Below, one piece after another: positions 20,635 to 28,775 of a stretch of DNA of 64,000 nt (the first letter of the stretch is position 1; the number at the start of each line of letters is the position of its first letter). The translations under genes were made by a program, and so were the position numbers. Under the pieces are notes generated by a model. The model made no database searches. It had not been told where the DNA came from and saw only the letters and a program-made list of their open reading frames with translations. This DNA comes from DAOUJH01 sp965116555 (GTDB lineage: Bacteria > Chloroflexota > Dehalococcoidia > Lucifugimonadales > QGNO01). Location of the stretch: the NCBI GenBank assembly GCA_965116555.1, contig OZ220698.1, positions 496,001 to 560,000 of the forward strand, written 5' to 3'.

Positions 20635-21018
20635 ATGGACTATGCTGTTATAAGAACAGGCGGAAAGCAGTACCGCGTAAGCGCCGGTGACCTGATAGAC
20701 GTGGAGAAACTCCCCGCGGAAGAAGGCGCCGCCATTGAGTTGTCGGATGTCTTGCTCCTTTCCCAGGATGGGAAGGTGACAGTGGGAACTCCCCTCGTAT
20801 CGGGAGCAAAGGTGCTCGGTGACGTGGAGGAGCAGAGGAAAGCCGACAAGCTAATCGTTTTCAAGTTCAAGTCCAAGACGCGGCAAGGCGTCAAGACCGG
20901 ACACCGACAGCGGCACACCAGGCTTCGCATCAGGGAGATCGTTACCGGCGAGGCTAAGCCGGCGCGCCGCAGACGCAGTACAAAGAAAGCGGCAGAGGAG
21001 ACAGGTAATGGCTCATAA
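20635..21018 (+). CDS. rplU: 50S ribosomal protein L21
   Basis: A 127-residue ribosomal protein of the large subunit. It begins MDYAVIRTGGKQYRVSAGD, the L21 hallmark, and has the basic C-terminal KTRQGVKTGHRQRHTRLRI segment that contacts 23S rRNA. A lysine/arginine-rich extension (ARRRRSTKKAAEE) follows. Its end overlaps the rpmA start by 11 bases, so L21 and L27 are made together. Confidence 0.97.
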   Translation: MDYAVIRTGGKQYRVSAGDLIDVEKLPAEEGAAIELSDVLLLSQDGKVTVGTPLVSGAKVLGDVEEQRKADKLIVFKFKSKTRQGVKTGHRQRHTRLRIREIVTGEAKPARRRRSTKKAAEETGNGS

Positions 21019-21274
21019 GAAAGGCTCAGGCACCAGCCGCAACGGGCGCGACAGCAACAGCAAGAGTCTCGGCGTAAAGAGATATGGCGGCGCTGCCGTA
21101 TCCGCCGGTAGCATACTGGTAAGGCAGCGCGGCACAAAGATAAGGCCCGGATTGAACGTTGGCATGGGAAAGGACCACACCCTGTTTGCAAAAGTGGACG
21201 GGCAGGTCAGGTTTGATCACGCGACGAAGGAGCGCAAGCGCGTCAACGTAGACCCGGTGGCGATAGGAGACTGA
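21008..21274 (+). CDS. rpmA: 50S ribosomal protein L27
   Basis: An 88-residue protein beginning MAHKKGSGTSRNGRDS. The extreme N-terminus reaches the peptidyl-transferase centre. There is no N-terminal propeptide of the Firmicutes kind. It starts within the end of rplU and is followed after one base by rpmE. Confidence 0.97.
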   Translation: MAHKKGSGTSRNGRDSNSKSLGVKRYGGAAVSAGSILVRQRGTKIRPGLNVGMGKDHTLFAKVDGQVRFDHATKERKRVNVDPVAIGD

Positions 21275-21275
21275 G

Positions 21276-21479
21276 GTGAAGACAGCAATACATCCGCAAT
21301 ATTTCCAAGACGCCGTGGTGACCTGCTCCTGCGGCAACACCTTTACCACCGGTTCCACCAAGAAGGACTTGAAGGTAGAGGTGTGCAGCAAATGCCACCC
21401 GTTTTTCACCGGCGAGCAGCGCATCGTCGACACCGAGGGTCGCGTCGATAGATTGAAGAAACGGTACGGCCTGCAGTAG
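21276..21479 (+). CDS. rpmE: 50S ribosomal protein L31 (zinc-binding form)
   Basis: A 67-residue protein with a GTG start one base after the rpmA stop. CSCGNTF (two cysteines) and CSKCHPFF (two cysteines) form the four-cysteine zinc site of the C+ type. In many bacteria this form is replaced by a zinc-free paralogue under zinc limitation. No paralogue is in this window. Confidence 0.96.
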   Translation: MKTAIHPQYFQDAVVTCSCGNTFTTGSTKKDLKVEVCSKCHPFFTGEQRIVDTEGRVDRLKKRYGLQ

Positions 21480-21499
21480 AAAAAGGCAATCTAAGGAAT

Positions 21500-21529
21500 A
21501 CAAAGGGGCGGTACTTACCGCCCCTTTGT
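21500..21529 (+). terminator. Perfect hairpin after rpmE
   Basis: ACAAAGGGGCGGTA (21500-21513) pairs perfectly with TACCGCCCCTTTGT (21516-21529). There is no long T-run afterwards, and the next ATG is only 14 bases away. It may cut down rather than fully stop read-through into the DUF1385 gene. Confidence 0.65.
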
Positions 21530-21542
21530 AGCATGGAGTCCT

Positions 21543-22520
21543 ATGACCTCCACGGATCCGTCAAAACCCAACACCTCGTCCGATTTCGCGGCGCCGTACC
21601 TTTACGGCGGGCAAGCCGTAATTGAAGGAGTGATGATCCGGGGACGGCGCTTCGCCTGTGTAGCGGCGCGGCGCCCAAACGGCGAGCTGACCCATAGAGT
21701 CACCCCGCTGAGCACCATGTTCACGGGCAAAATCAGACGTTTCCCATTGCTGCGCGGCGTGCTGATCCTTGCCGAGACTCTGACCCTGGGCATGAAGGCG
21801 CTAGCCTATTCCACCAACGTACAGCTTGAAGAAGAGGGCCAGGAGCTGGGCGGCTGGAGCCTGGCGTTCATGCTTGCCGTTTCGCTGGGACTGGCCATAG
21901 GACTGTTCTTCCTGCTTCCCCTGTTCGCCAGCATTCTCTTCGAGCAAGTGGTAGATTCGCACATCCTGAGCAACCTGGTTGAAGGAGTCGTCAGGCTTGC
22001 CGTGTTCCTGGCATACGTGTGGATTGTGGGTTTCATACCGGACATAAGGCGAGTCTTCGCTTATCACGGCGCGGAGCACATGACGGTCAAGGCCTACGAG
22101 GCTGGGGACCCCCTGGAGGTGCAGCACGTACGGAAGTACAGCACGGCGCACCCCAGGTGCGGTACCGCGTTCCTGCTCACCGTCATGGTAGTCGCCGTGA
22201 TTGTCTTCGTCTGGTTGGGGAGGCCGTCGCTGCCCTGGCTTGTGACCTCAAGGCTGGTGCTCATCCCGCTGATCGCCGCTCTGGCCTACGAGACCATCCG
22301 CTTCAGCGCATCGCATCAGAAGAACCTGCTGGTGAGGATGATCACCGTGCCCAACCTGGCTCTGCAGATGTTGACGACCCGCCAGCCGCAGGACGACCAG
22401 ATAGAAGTGGCCATACACGCCATGGAAACGGCGCTGGCCGCGGATAGAGGTGAGGACACCGAAGCTAACCTTGATTCCCCAGCGGTTGACGAGGCGTTGG
22501 ACCCGGAAACACCTGGTTAG
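21543..22520 (+). CDS. DUF1385 family membrane protein (YqhQ-like)
   Basis: A 325-residue protein. LYGGQAVIEGVMIRGR at the N-terminus, HRVTPLSTMF and the HGAEHMTVKAYEAGDPLE segment are typical of DUF1385. Four or five hydrophobic segments lie between residues 105 and 260, and the C-terminal tail is acidic. The biochemical role is unknown. In many genomes the family is found beside rpmE and prfA, and here it directly follows rpmE. The conserved histidines and glutamate (HGAEHM) could bind metal. Confidence 0.88.
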   Translation: MTSTDPSKPNTSSDFAAPYLYGGQAVIEGVMIRGRRFACVAARRPNGELTHRVTPLSTMFTGKIRRFPLLRGVLILAETLTLGMKALAYSTNVQLEEEGQELGGWSLAFMLAVSLGLAIGLFFLLPLFASILFEQVVDSHILSNLVEGVVRLAVFLAYVWIVGFIPDIRRVFAYHGAEHMTVKAYEAGDPLEVQHVRKYSTAHPRCGTAFLLTVMVVAVIVFVWLGRPSLPWLVTSRLVLIPLIAALAYETIRFSASHQKNLLVRMITVPNLALQMLTTRQPQDDQIEVAIHAMETALAADRGEDTEANLDSPAVDEALDPETPG

Positions 22521-22551
22521 CTCCGCCTAGCGGGGAGTGGTGTTTCTGGCA

Positions 22552-24486
22552 TCAAGGCTCTGACCCCTCGCAGTTTACAACGCCAGACTTGCTCTCTACG
22601 CCCTGCAGCCACGTCTGGAACACATCGTCCGTGGGCGCGCACAGTCCAGTGCCATCCAGCCTCAGAGATATGAGCGAAGTCAGCCCGGTGAGCGACCCGG
22701 GTAATGATCCGGAAAGGATAGAGTTGTCGCTGAAGTTTAGCAATTCCAAATTTGCGAGGCTGCCCAGTTCCACTGGTATCGGACCACTCAACTGGTTGCC
22801 GTCTAGGTTCAGTTCCTGCAGGTTGTAGAGGTTGCCTAGTTCCGCGGGTATCGACCCTCTCAGCTGGTTTTCGCTGACGTTCAGTCTTTCCAAGTTGGAT
22901 AGGCTGCCCAGTTCGGGAGGTATCGGACCACTCAACTGGTTTTCGCTGACGTCCAGTTTTTCCAGGTTGGAGATTCTGGCCAGTTCCACTGGTATCGCCC
23001 CACTCAACTCGTTGCCGTCGAGGTACAGTATCTCCAAGTTTTCAAGGTTGCCCAGTTCCGCAGGTATCGGCCCGCTCAACTCGTTGAAGCCGAGGTGCAG
23101 TATCTCCAAGTTGGCTAGGTTGCCCAGTTCCGCAGGTATCGGCCCGTTCAACTGGTTACCGTGGATAGTCAGTTCCTGCAGTTTGGGTAGGCTGGCCAGT
23201 TCCGCTGGTATTGAGCCCTTCAATTGGTTCTCATTAAGTTCCAGCCCAGTGACGCGTCCGTCGCCGTCGGTGCTGACACCGTACCATTGACCAAGGGGCC
23301 TATCGCTTAGCCAGTTGCTGTTGTTGCGCCAGTTCGGGCCGTCCGTGGCGTGATACAGCGCCGCCAGTGGACTGCGGTCGATAGCGGCAGTCGTGAGCGT
23401 GTCGTCGGGCCTCCCGCAGTTTACAACGCCAGACTTGTTCTCTACACTCTTTAGCCACATTTGGAACTCATCGTCCGTGGGAGCGCACAGCCTAGTACGA
23501 TCTAGCCTCAGATTTGTGAGCGAAGTCAGGCCTGTGAGCGACCCGGGCAAGGGTCCGGAAAGGGTAGAGTTGCCGCTAAAGTCTAGCATGTCCAAATTTG
23601 CGAGGCTGCCCAGTTCGGCCGGTATCGGCCCACTCAACTGGTTACTTTGGAGAATCAGTTCTTGCAAGTTGGATAGGCTGCCCAGTTCCGCAGGTATCGG
23701 CCCGTTCAACTGGTTGCCGTAGAGATACAGTGTTTCCAGGTTGGATAGGCTGCCCAGTTCGGCAGGCATCGGTCCGCTCAATTCGCTATCGACTAGGACC
23801 AGACCCTGCAGGTTGGATAGGTTGCCCAGTTCGGCAGGTATCGGCCCACTCAACTGGCTGCCACCAAGCCATAGTATCTCCAGGTTGGGTAGGCTAGCCA
23901 GTTCGGCAGGTATCACCCCGCTCAACTCGTTGTTAAAGAGAATCAATATCTCCAGGTCGTCTAGGCTGCCCAGTTCCGCCGGTATCGGTCCGCTCAACTC
24001 GTTATAGGAGAGGTGCAGCATCTCCAGGTTGGGTAGGCTGCCCAGTTCGGCAGGTATCGGCCCACTCAGCTGGTTGCCGGAGAGCTCCAGCCTGGTGACG
24101 CGTCCGTCGCTGTCGGTGGCGACACCGTACCATTGACCAAGGGGCCTATCGCTTAGCCAGTTGCTGTTGTTGATCCAGTTCGGGCCGCCCGTGGCGTGGT
24201 ACACCGCCACCAGCGTAGTGCGGTCGATAGCGTCAGTCCTGGGCAACGGCAGGGTTACTTCAGCCGTAGGTGTGGGAGTAGCCGTTGGAACGAGCGTCGG
24301 CGTAGCCGTCGGTGTGGGGGCGGGAATGAGAGTCGGGGTTGGAGAAGGCATGGTAGGCGTCGGCTGTGGGGTGGCGGTGGGTGTCGGGGTAGGCGGCATG
24401 CTCTCGCAGGCAATCGACAAGACGATCGCCAGCATCCCCACAAGCAACAGAAAACCTATCTGTGGAACGGGCCTCCGGTGCATCAT
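22552..24486 (-). CDS. Surface lipoprotein with two plant-type leucine-rich-repeat modules
   Basis: A 644-residue protein. The signal peptide ends in the lipobox LSIAC, with Cys27 as the lipid anchor. A Pro/Thr stalk runs from 30 to about 80. Two homologous modules follow, at 87-357 and 368-639. Each starts with a cap (YHATGGPNW...SNWLSD) and continues with about eight 24-residue repeats of the form LSGPIPAELGSLxNLExLxL. Each ends with a short loop carrying two cysteines (RLCAPTDDE...VVNC), probably a disulfide. The repeat type resembles plant receptor LRRs. It is probably a cell-surface binding protein of unknown ligand. It lies downstream of hisIE on the same strand but is separated from it by 98 bases. 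Confidence 0.88.
   Translation of the reverse strand: MMHRRPVPQIGFLLLVGMLAIVLSIACESMPPTPTPTATPQPTPTMPSPTPTLIPAPTPTATPTLVPTATPTPTAEVTLPLPRTDAIDRTTLVAVYHATGGPNWINNSNWLSDRPLGQWYGVATDSDGRVTRLELSGNQLSGPIPAELGSLPNLEMLHLSYNELSGPIPAELGSLDDLEILILFNNELSGVIPAELASLPNLEILWLGGSQLSGPIPAELGNLSNLQGLVLVDSELSGPMPAELGSLSNLETLYLYGNQLNGPIPAELGSLSNLQELILQSNQLSGPIPAELGSLANLDMLDFSGNSTLSGPLPGSLTGLTSLTNLRLDRTRLCAPTDDEFQMWLKSVENKSGVVNCGRPDDTLTTAAIDRSPLAALYHATDGPNWRNNSNWLSDRPLGQWYGVSTDGDGRVTGLELNENQLKGSIPAELASLPKLQELTIHGNQLNGPIPAELGNLANLEILHLGFNELSGPIPAELGNLENLEILYLDGNELSGAIPVELARISNLEKLDVSENQLSGPIPPELGSLSNLERLNVSENQLRGSIPAELGNLYNLQELNLDGNQLSGPIPVELGSLANLELLNFSDNSILSGSLPGSLTGLTSLISLRLDGTGLCAPTDDVFQTWLQGVESKSGVVNCEGSEP
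22740..24090 (-). repeat. Two blocks of 72-base tandem repeats coding LRRs
   Basis: Near-identical 72-base units code for the 24-residue leucine-rich repeats in two blocks (about 22740-23235 and 23585-24090), separated by the second cap region. The recurring antisense string CCCAGTTC(C/G)GCAGGTATCG marks each unit. Such DNA is prone to gain and loss of repeats and to assembly error. Confidence 0.8.
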
Positions 24487-24584
24487 AGGTCGTAGACTCT
24501 CCTGCCGCCGAGCCTCCGAACTATGTTATCTAAGCGATTATGTTTGTTGGCAACCAGCATAATTGGGGACGATACCGGGCGATG

Positions 24585-25205
24585 TTAGCTCCGCCTGGCG
24601 CGCAGCTCTGCCCACACCGCTTCCGGCGATGAGCCGGTAGCGGCAAGCAATACCAGGCTGTGATACAGCAAGTCGGCGACTTCACGGGTGACCTGGTCGG
24701 TATCGTTTTGGGCGGCGGCAATCGCCGATTCGCCGGCCTCCTCCACAACCTTCTGCCCGGCGCGGCCTGGGCCGCCCCTGAGCAGCTCCGTGGTGTAGCT
24801 GCCTTCCGGCATCTCCTTCTTCCTCTGCTGTATAACCGCGAAAAGCTCCTCCAGGATGCCGGAACCTTTCTCAGGCCGCTCTACCTCGGGTTGACTCTCC
24901 TCTAAGGAGGTAAAGAAGCAGCTGACGCTCCCGGTGTGGCAGGCCGGGCCGTCGGGTTCTACCTGGAACAGCAGGGTATCGCCGTCGCAGTCTTGAAAGG
25001 TCTTCTTCACGTGGAGGAAGTTCCCCGACATCTCGCCCTTGTGCCAGAGGTCTTCCCTGCTGCGGCTGTAGAACTCCACGTTGCCGCCTTCCATCGTTCG
25101 CCTCAGAGACCCCTGGCTTATGTATCCCAGCATCAGCACCTCTTTAGTGTTGACGTTTTGGACAACGGCCGGGATGAGGCCTTGCTGGTCCAGCTTAAGA
25201 GTCAT
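24585..25205 (-). CDS. hisIE: Bifunctional phosphoribosyl-AMP cyclohydrolase / phosphoribosyl-ATP pyrophosphatase
   Basis: A 206-residue fusion catalysing steps 2 and 3 of histidine synthesis. The HisI half (1-112) shows MLGYISQGSLRRTMEGG, the SRSREDLWHKGE segment and the metal-binding DCDGDTLLFQV and CHTGSVSCF. The HisE half (about 118-206) shows LRGGPGRAGQKVVEEAGE and EVADLLYHSLVLLA. It is the last gene of the his operon in this window and starts 13 bases after the HAD gene. Confidence 0.95.
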   Translation of the reverse strand: MTLKLDQQGLIPAVVQNVNTKEVLMLGYISQGSLRRTMEGGNVEFYSRSREDLWHKGEMSGNFLHVKKTFQDCDGDTLLFQVEPDGPACHTGSVSCFFTSLEESQPEVERPEKGSGILEELFAVIQQRKKEMPEGSYTTELLRGGPGRAGQKVVEEAGESAIAAAQNDTDQVTREVADLLYHSLVLLAATGSSPEAVWAELRARRS

Positions 25206-25218
25206 AGTTGCACCTCGG

Positions 25219-25932
25219 TCATAGATTTAGAATCTTGAGCAGCCCGCTGAGGTTGTTTACCTCGTAGTCCGGTGATGGCAGGGTGGGGTCCAGCGACGCC
25301 CCTCTGCGATTGAGCCAGGCGCTCTGCATGCCGACATTCTTCGCGCCGTACACGTCGTCTAGCTGAGTATCGCCCACGTACAGGCAAGCTTCCGCCGGCA
25401 GGCCAAGCTCTTCCAGTACAAGAAGGAAGGGCCCGGGCAACGGTTTGTACGCTCTTGCTCCCTCCGATGTGACTGTGCTGTCAAAGCAAAGCCGGTGGTT
25501 CTCCAGCAATGGGAAAAGAGCATCGTCGTCTGTGTTGGAGAGCAGGCCAAGCTTGAATCGGCCCGTATTTCGGAGCGTAGTTATCACCTGCCTGGTCTCG
25601 GGGAAAAGCTGGCGTAGGCCCTGATCGAGTACAGACCTGTCCGCGGCGGCGTCCGCGTCGCCCTGTCCCAACTGAAGAAACACCGATTCGAAGGTCTCCT
25701 TCCAAGCCTGGCGATAGCTTTTGAACGGGGGCAGATTGCCCTCGGCGTCCGGTTGGAGCCGGTCCTTGCGGAACTGCATCTCGATAGGTTTCCAGCGGTC
25801 CCAGAGCTCCTGGCCGGAAAGGGGGAGACCCTGATCACGGCATATCTCTTGGAAAGTTGATATCCACAGAGAAGGCGTGTTGACCGCAAGCGTCTCGTAC
25901 ATGTCAAAAATGACAGCCCGTACAGCGGTCAT
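25219..25932 (-). CDS. HAD-family hydrolase in the histidine operon (candidate histidinol-phosphatase)
   Basis: A 237-residue HAD phosphatase. Motif I is FDMYETLAV (nucleophile Asp; the usual second Asp is Tyr, as in haloacid-dehalogenase-like members). Motif II is LLSNTDDD, motif III the lysine in YKPLPGPF, and motif IV GDTQLDDVYGAKNVGM. A helical cap lies at 20-100. Its ATG overlaps the hisF stop by 4 bases, so it is translated with the his genes. No other histidinol-phosphate phosphatase is visible in this window, so it may supply that step. The missing second Asp, which normally acts as general acid in phosphatases, is a reason for caution. Confidence 0.8.
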   Translation of the reverse strand: MTAVRAVIFDMYETLAVNTPSLWISTFQEICRDQGLPLSGQELWDRWKPIEMQFRKDRLQPDAEGNLPPFKSYRQAWKETFESVFLQLGQGDADAAADRSVLDQGLRQLFPETRQVITTLRNTGRFKLGLLSNTDDDALFPLLENHRLCFDSTVTSEGARAYKPLPGPFLLVLEELGLPAEACLYVGDTQLDDVYGAKNVGMQSAWLNRRGASLDPTLPSPDYEVNNLSGLLKILNL

Positions 25933-26711
25933 GGCGTGCCACGGCGGACCGGCACGTTATGCCGCGCCAGGTACTCCTTGGCCTGGGATATGGAGTATTC
26001 GCCGAAGTGGAAGATGCTGGCCGCCAGCACCGCGTCGGCGTGACCTTCCGCTACGGCTTGGCGCAGGTGCTCCAGGGTGCCCGCGCCGCCACTGGCCACC
26101 ACCGGAACGGACACGGAATCTGCAATGGAGCGGAGCAGCTCCAAGTCGTAGCCTCCTTTAGTGCCGTCGGCGTCTATGCTGTTGACCACTATCTCTCCTG
26201 CCCCCAGTTGAACGGCGGTATTAGCCCACTCCAAGGCGTCCAGGCCGCTGGTGCGGCCACCGTCCGCTCCCGTATGGGTATAGACCTCCCACCTAGAGGG
26301 GTCGCCGGAGACGCGCTTGGCGTCCATGCCAAGCACAATGCACTGGCTGCCGAATGCCTTCGCGCCTTGGCGAATGAGATCCGGGTTGCCCACGGCGGCG
26401 GTGTTTATGGACACTTTGTCGGCGCCGGCCTTGAGCATGCGATTCATGTCCTCTACGGTGCGCAGTCCGCCGCCGACGGTTAGGGGAATGAACAGCTTCT
26501 CCGCGGTACGGTTCACCACGTCCAGCATGATGCCCCGCTCCTCTGCGGAGGCGGTAATGTCGTAGAAGACAACCTCGTCGGCGCCTTGACGGTCATAGAA
26601 CTCGGCCAGCTCAACCGGGTCTCCCGCGTCGCGGTGGTCAACGAATTTGACCCCTTTCACCACGCGTCCCGCCTTCACGTCTAGGCATGGAATAATCCGT
26701 TTGGTGAGCAT
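25929..26711 (-). CDS. hisF: Imidazole glycerol phosphate synthase, cyclase subunit
   Basis: A 260-residue TIM barrel. MLTKRIIPCLDVKAGRVVKG contains the catalytic Asp11. The VVNSIDADGTKGG segment contains the second catalytic aspartate (near residue 130). It forms IGP and AICAR from PRFAR and ammonia delivered by HisH. It lies 5 bases after hisA and overlaps the HAD gene. Confidence 0.96.
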   Translation of the reverse strand: MLTKRIIPCLDVKAGRVVKGVKFVDHRDAGDPVELAEFYDRQGADEVVFYDITASAEERGIMLDVVNRTAEKLFIPLTVGGGLRTVEDMNRMLKAGADKVSINTAAVGNPDLIRQGAKAFGSQCIVLGMDAKRVSGDPSRWEVYTHTGADGGRTSGLDALEWANTAVQLGAGEIVVNSIDADGTKGGYDLELLRSIADSVSVPVVASGGAGTLEHLRQAVAEGHADAVLAASIFHFGEYSISQAKEYLARHNVPVRRGTP

Positions 26712-26716
26712 GACCG

Positions 26717-27442
26717 CTATCCTGCTCCCTGGAACAGGCTTACCGCTTCTCTCAAGTCTATCTGGCCCTGGTACAGAGCCTGGCCTATGATTACGCCCTC
26801 CACTCCCGTTTCCGATAGGGCTGAGAGGTCTTTCATGGAGCTAACGCCTCCTGAGCCGATGATAGGAGCGGTAACCTCTTTCATCAAAGCCGCCACCGAA
26901 CCCAGATTGGGGCCTGCCAGCGTGCCGTCGGTTTCAATATCGGTGTAGATGAAGCGGTTCACTCCCAGGTTGACCATGGACTTCATCAGGTCAACGGCCT
27001 CATTTGTCTCGGTGTGCTGCCAGCCCTGGACCGCGACTTTGCCGTTTCTGGCGTCCACGCCCACCACAACGGATTCCGAGCCTAGCTTGGCGCAAGCGGT
27101 CTCTATAAGGCCGGGATCCCTCACGGCGGCGGTGCCGAAGACAACTCGCGACGCGCCCATTTCCAGCAGACCTCTTGCCGTTTCCATGGAACGGATGCCC
27201 CCGCCGACTTGCACAGGCACCCGCACTGCTCCCAGGACGGCCTCTATTGCCTGCTTGTTCACCGGGTGCCCATCACGAGCGCCTTCCAGATCGACGACGT
27301 GGAGCCAGGCTACTCCCGCGTTCTGCCACTCGGTCGCCACGGCCACCGGATCGCCGGAGTAGACCGTCTCGCGGCTGAAGTCGCCCTGGTAAAGCCTGAC
27401 TACTTGCCCTCCACGCAAGTCTATGGCGGGAATAACCTCCAC
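26717..27442 (-). CDS. hisA: Phosphoribosylformimino-AICAR-phosphate isomerase
   Basis: A 241-residue TIM barrel that opens the ribose of ProFAR to give PRFAR. MEVIPAIDLRGGQVVRL holds the catalytic Asp8. YTDIETDGTLAGPN holds the second aspartate. It starts with GTG and shares one base with the hisH stop (TAGTG). Confidence 0.96.
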   Translation of the reverse strand: MEVIPAIDLRGGQVVRLYQGDFSRETVYSGDPVAVATEWQNAGVAWLHVVDLEGARDGHPVNKQAIEAVLGAVRVPVQVGGGIRSMETARGLLEMGASRVVFGTAAVRDPGLIETACAKLGSESVVVGVDARNGKVAVQGWQHTETNEAVDLMKSMVNLGVNRFIYTDIETDGTLAGPNLGSVAALMKEVTAPIIGSGGVSSMKDLSALSETGVEGVIIGQALYQGQIDLREAVSLFQGAG

Positions 27443-28071
27443 TAGACCCGGTACCCTTCCATGACCATGAGACGCACGAAGTTGTCGTACACCTTGAGGC
27501 CGGTTGCTCCGCTCTTCTCCGGGTGAAACTGGCTGGCTACAAGGTTCCCCCTGGCCAGCACACTGCAGAAGTCCAGACCGTATTCGGTTACCCCTTTGAC
27601 AAGCGACTCGTCCTCCGGGTCGGCGTAGTAGCTGTGCACAAAATAGAAATTGGAGCCGGATGCCACCCCGTGGAATACGGCCTCTTCCCCGCTCAACTCC
27701 ACCTGGTTCCAGCCCATGTGCGGGACTTTCAGAGGGGGTGGGATACGCCTAACCCAGCCGGGGACTATACCCAGGCAGGGGCGCGGGTCTTCGTCGGAGC
27801 CGTCCATGAGAAGCTGCAGGCCAAGACATACGCCAAAGAACGGGGTGCCCTTCTCGGCTACCTCCTTCAACGGCTCCACCAGGTCGAGCGACTCCAGGGC
27901 AGCCATCGCCGAGCCTGAGGAGCCTACTCCGGGCAGGATGACGCCCTCGGCGGCAAGCACGGTCTTGGGATTCTGGGTAACTTCGGCCCGAAAGCCAAGG
28001 TGCTCGAAAGCCTTGGCCACGCTGCGCAAATTGCCCGCTCCGTAGTCCACTATTGCCAGTCTTGGGTTCAT
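27442..28071 (-). CDS. hisH: Imidazole glycerol phosphate synthase, glutamine amidotransferase subunit
   Basis: A 209-residue class-I glutaminase that supplies ammonia to HisF. The active-site cysteine is in FFGVCLGLQLLM. The His/Glu pair is in ASQFHPEKSG. The start at 28071 (ATG, then NPRLAIVDYGAGN) matches the family N-terminus. The open frame continues upstream for 117 codons into a dispersed repeat, which is not part of the protein. It is the first gene of the his operon seen here. Confidence 0.96.
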   Translation of the reverse strand: MNPRLAIVDYGAGNLRSVAKAFEHLGFRAEVTQNPKTVLAAEGVILPGVGSSGSAMAALESLDLVEPLKEVAEKGTPFFGVCLGLQLLMDGSDEDPRPCLGIVPGWVRRIPPPLKVPHMGWNQVELSGEEAVFHGVASGSNFYFVHSYYADPEDESLVKGVTEYGLDFCSVLARGNLVASQFHPEKSGATGLKVYDNFVRLMVMEGYRV

Positions 28072-28125
28072 ATCTACATTGTACAAGCTTTCCAGGGGTA
28101 ACGGGGGAGTAGTATGCGGTTGGGT

Positions 28126-28474
28126 ACTTGACATAAGTCGATTTTGGGGTGTCGTGAAAATGCATGTTAGGCATGAGAAAGTGGTTAGACGGCGGTTAAC
28201 GGCGGAGTTGTGTTGTGCCTGAGAAGGGGAATTCGTTTCCAACGTTATGTTAAGTACAAGGCTAAATTCGGGGGAAATTTTGGCGGAGGTGAGAAACGAA
28301 TCAGATCCTTCGACAGGCTCAGGACAAGTTCTTGGGGCAAAGTTGAGGGCATTGAGGTGGTCGTTTTGGCCGCCAAGAGACGCGCCACGCCGATGGTGTT
28401 GGGCGCTTTTCGGTGAGTCCATGTGTTGAGGGTAGCAGGCGCGGGGGGTGTGGGGAAGGAGGAGATGTCAGGGA
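28126..28474. repeat. Long dispersed intergenic repeat, copy B
   Basis: A second copy of the repeat found at 11646-12062, in the same orientation and starting ACTTGACATAAGTCG. It lacks the 70-base insertion of copy A, and in its place reads CTTCGACAGGCTCAGGACAA. It fills the divergent gap between hisH and the iscA-ccmE pair, so it could carry signals for one of them. The rest of the 28072-28775 gap holds one palindromic repeat (28504-28538) and low-complexity GGCAGGCGAGCAGG-like DNA. Confidence 0.75.
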
Positions 28475-28503
28475 GACGGGCAAGGCGGGCAAACGGTGGC
28501 TGT

Positions 28504-28538
28504 CCGCTCATTTGGTTCGACAGGCTCACCATGAGCGG
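28504..28538. repeat. Dispersed palindromic repeat, copy 3
   Basis: CCGCTCAT (28504-28511) and ATGAGCGG (28531-28538) enclose TTCGACAGGCTCACC. It is the shortest and most regular member of the family, also seen at 625-683 and 20535-20569. Confidence 0.6.
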
Positions 28539-28775
28539 GGGTGGCAGGCGAGCAGGCGGGCAAGGCTGGCAGGGGAGGGAGTTTGCGGGTAGGGGCCTGG
28601 TTTTGTTGTGGTAGAAGATCCTTCACTGGCGCTCAGGATGACGGTGTGGGGGCACTCAGAACGACGGTGTGTGGGCACCCATATGACGGGCCGGGGCGTA
28701 ATATGTCAATATTGTGTTGACTATGACCCCCTGTTGAAATACCCTTAGCTAAACAAGCTTATTGAGGTAAAACTA

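Noticed and set aside
28072..28422. N-terminal extension of hisH by 117 codons
   Set aside because: The extra part is translated from a dispersed repeat. All HisH proteins start close to the ATG at 28071.
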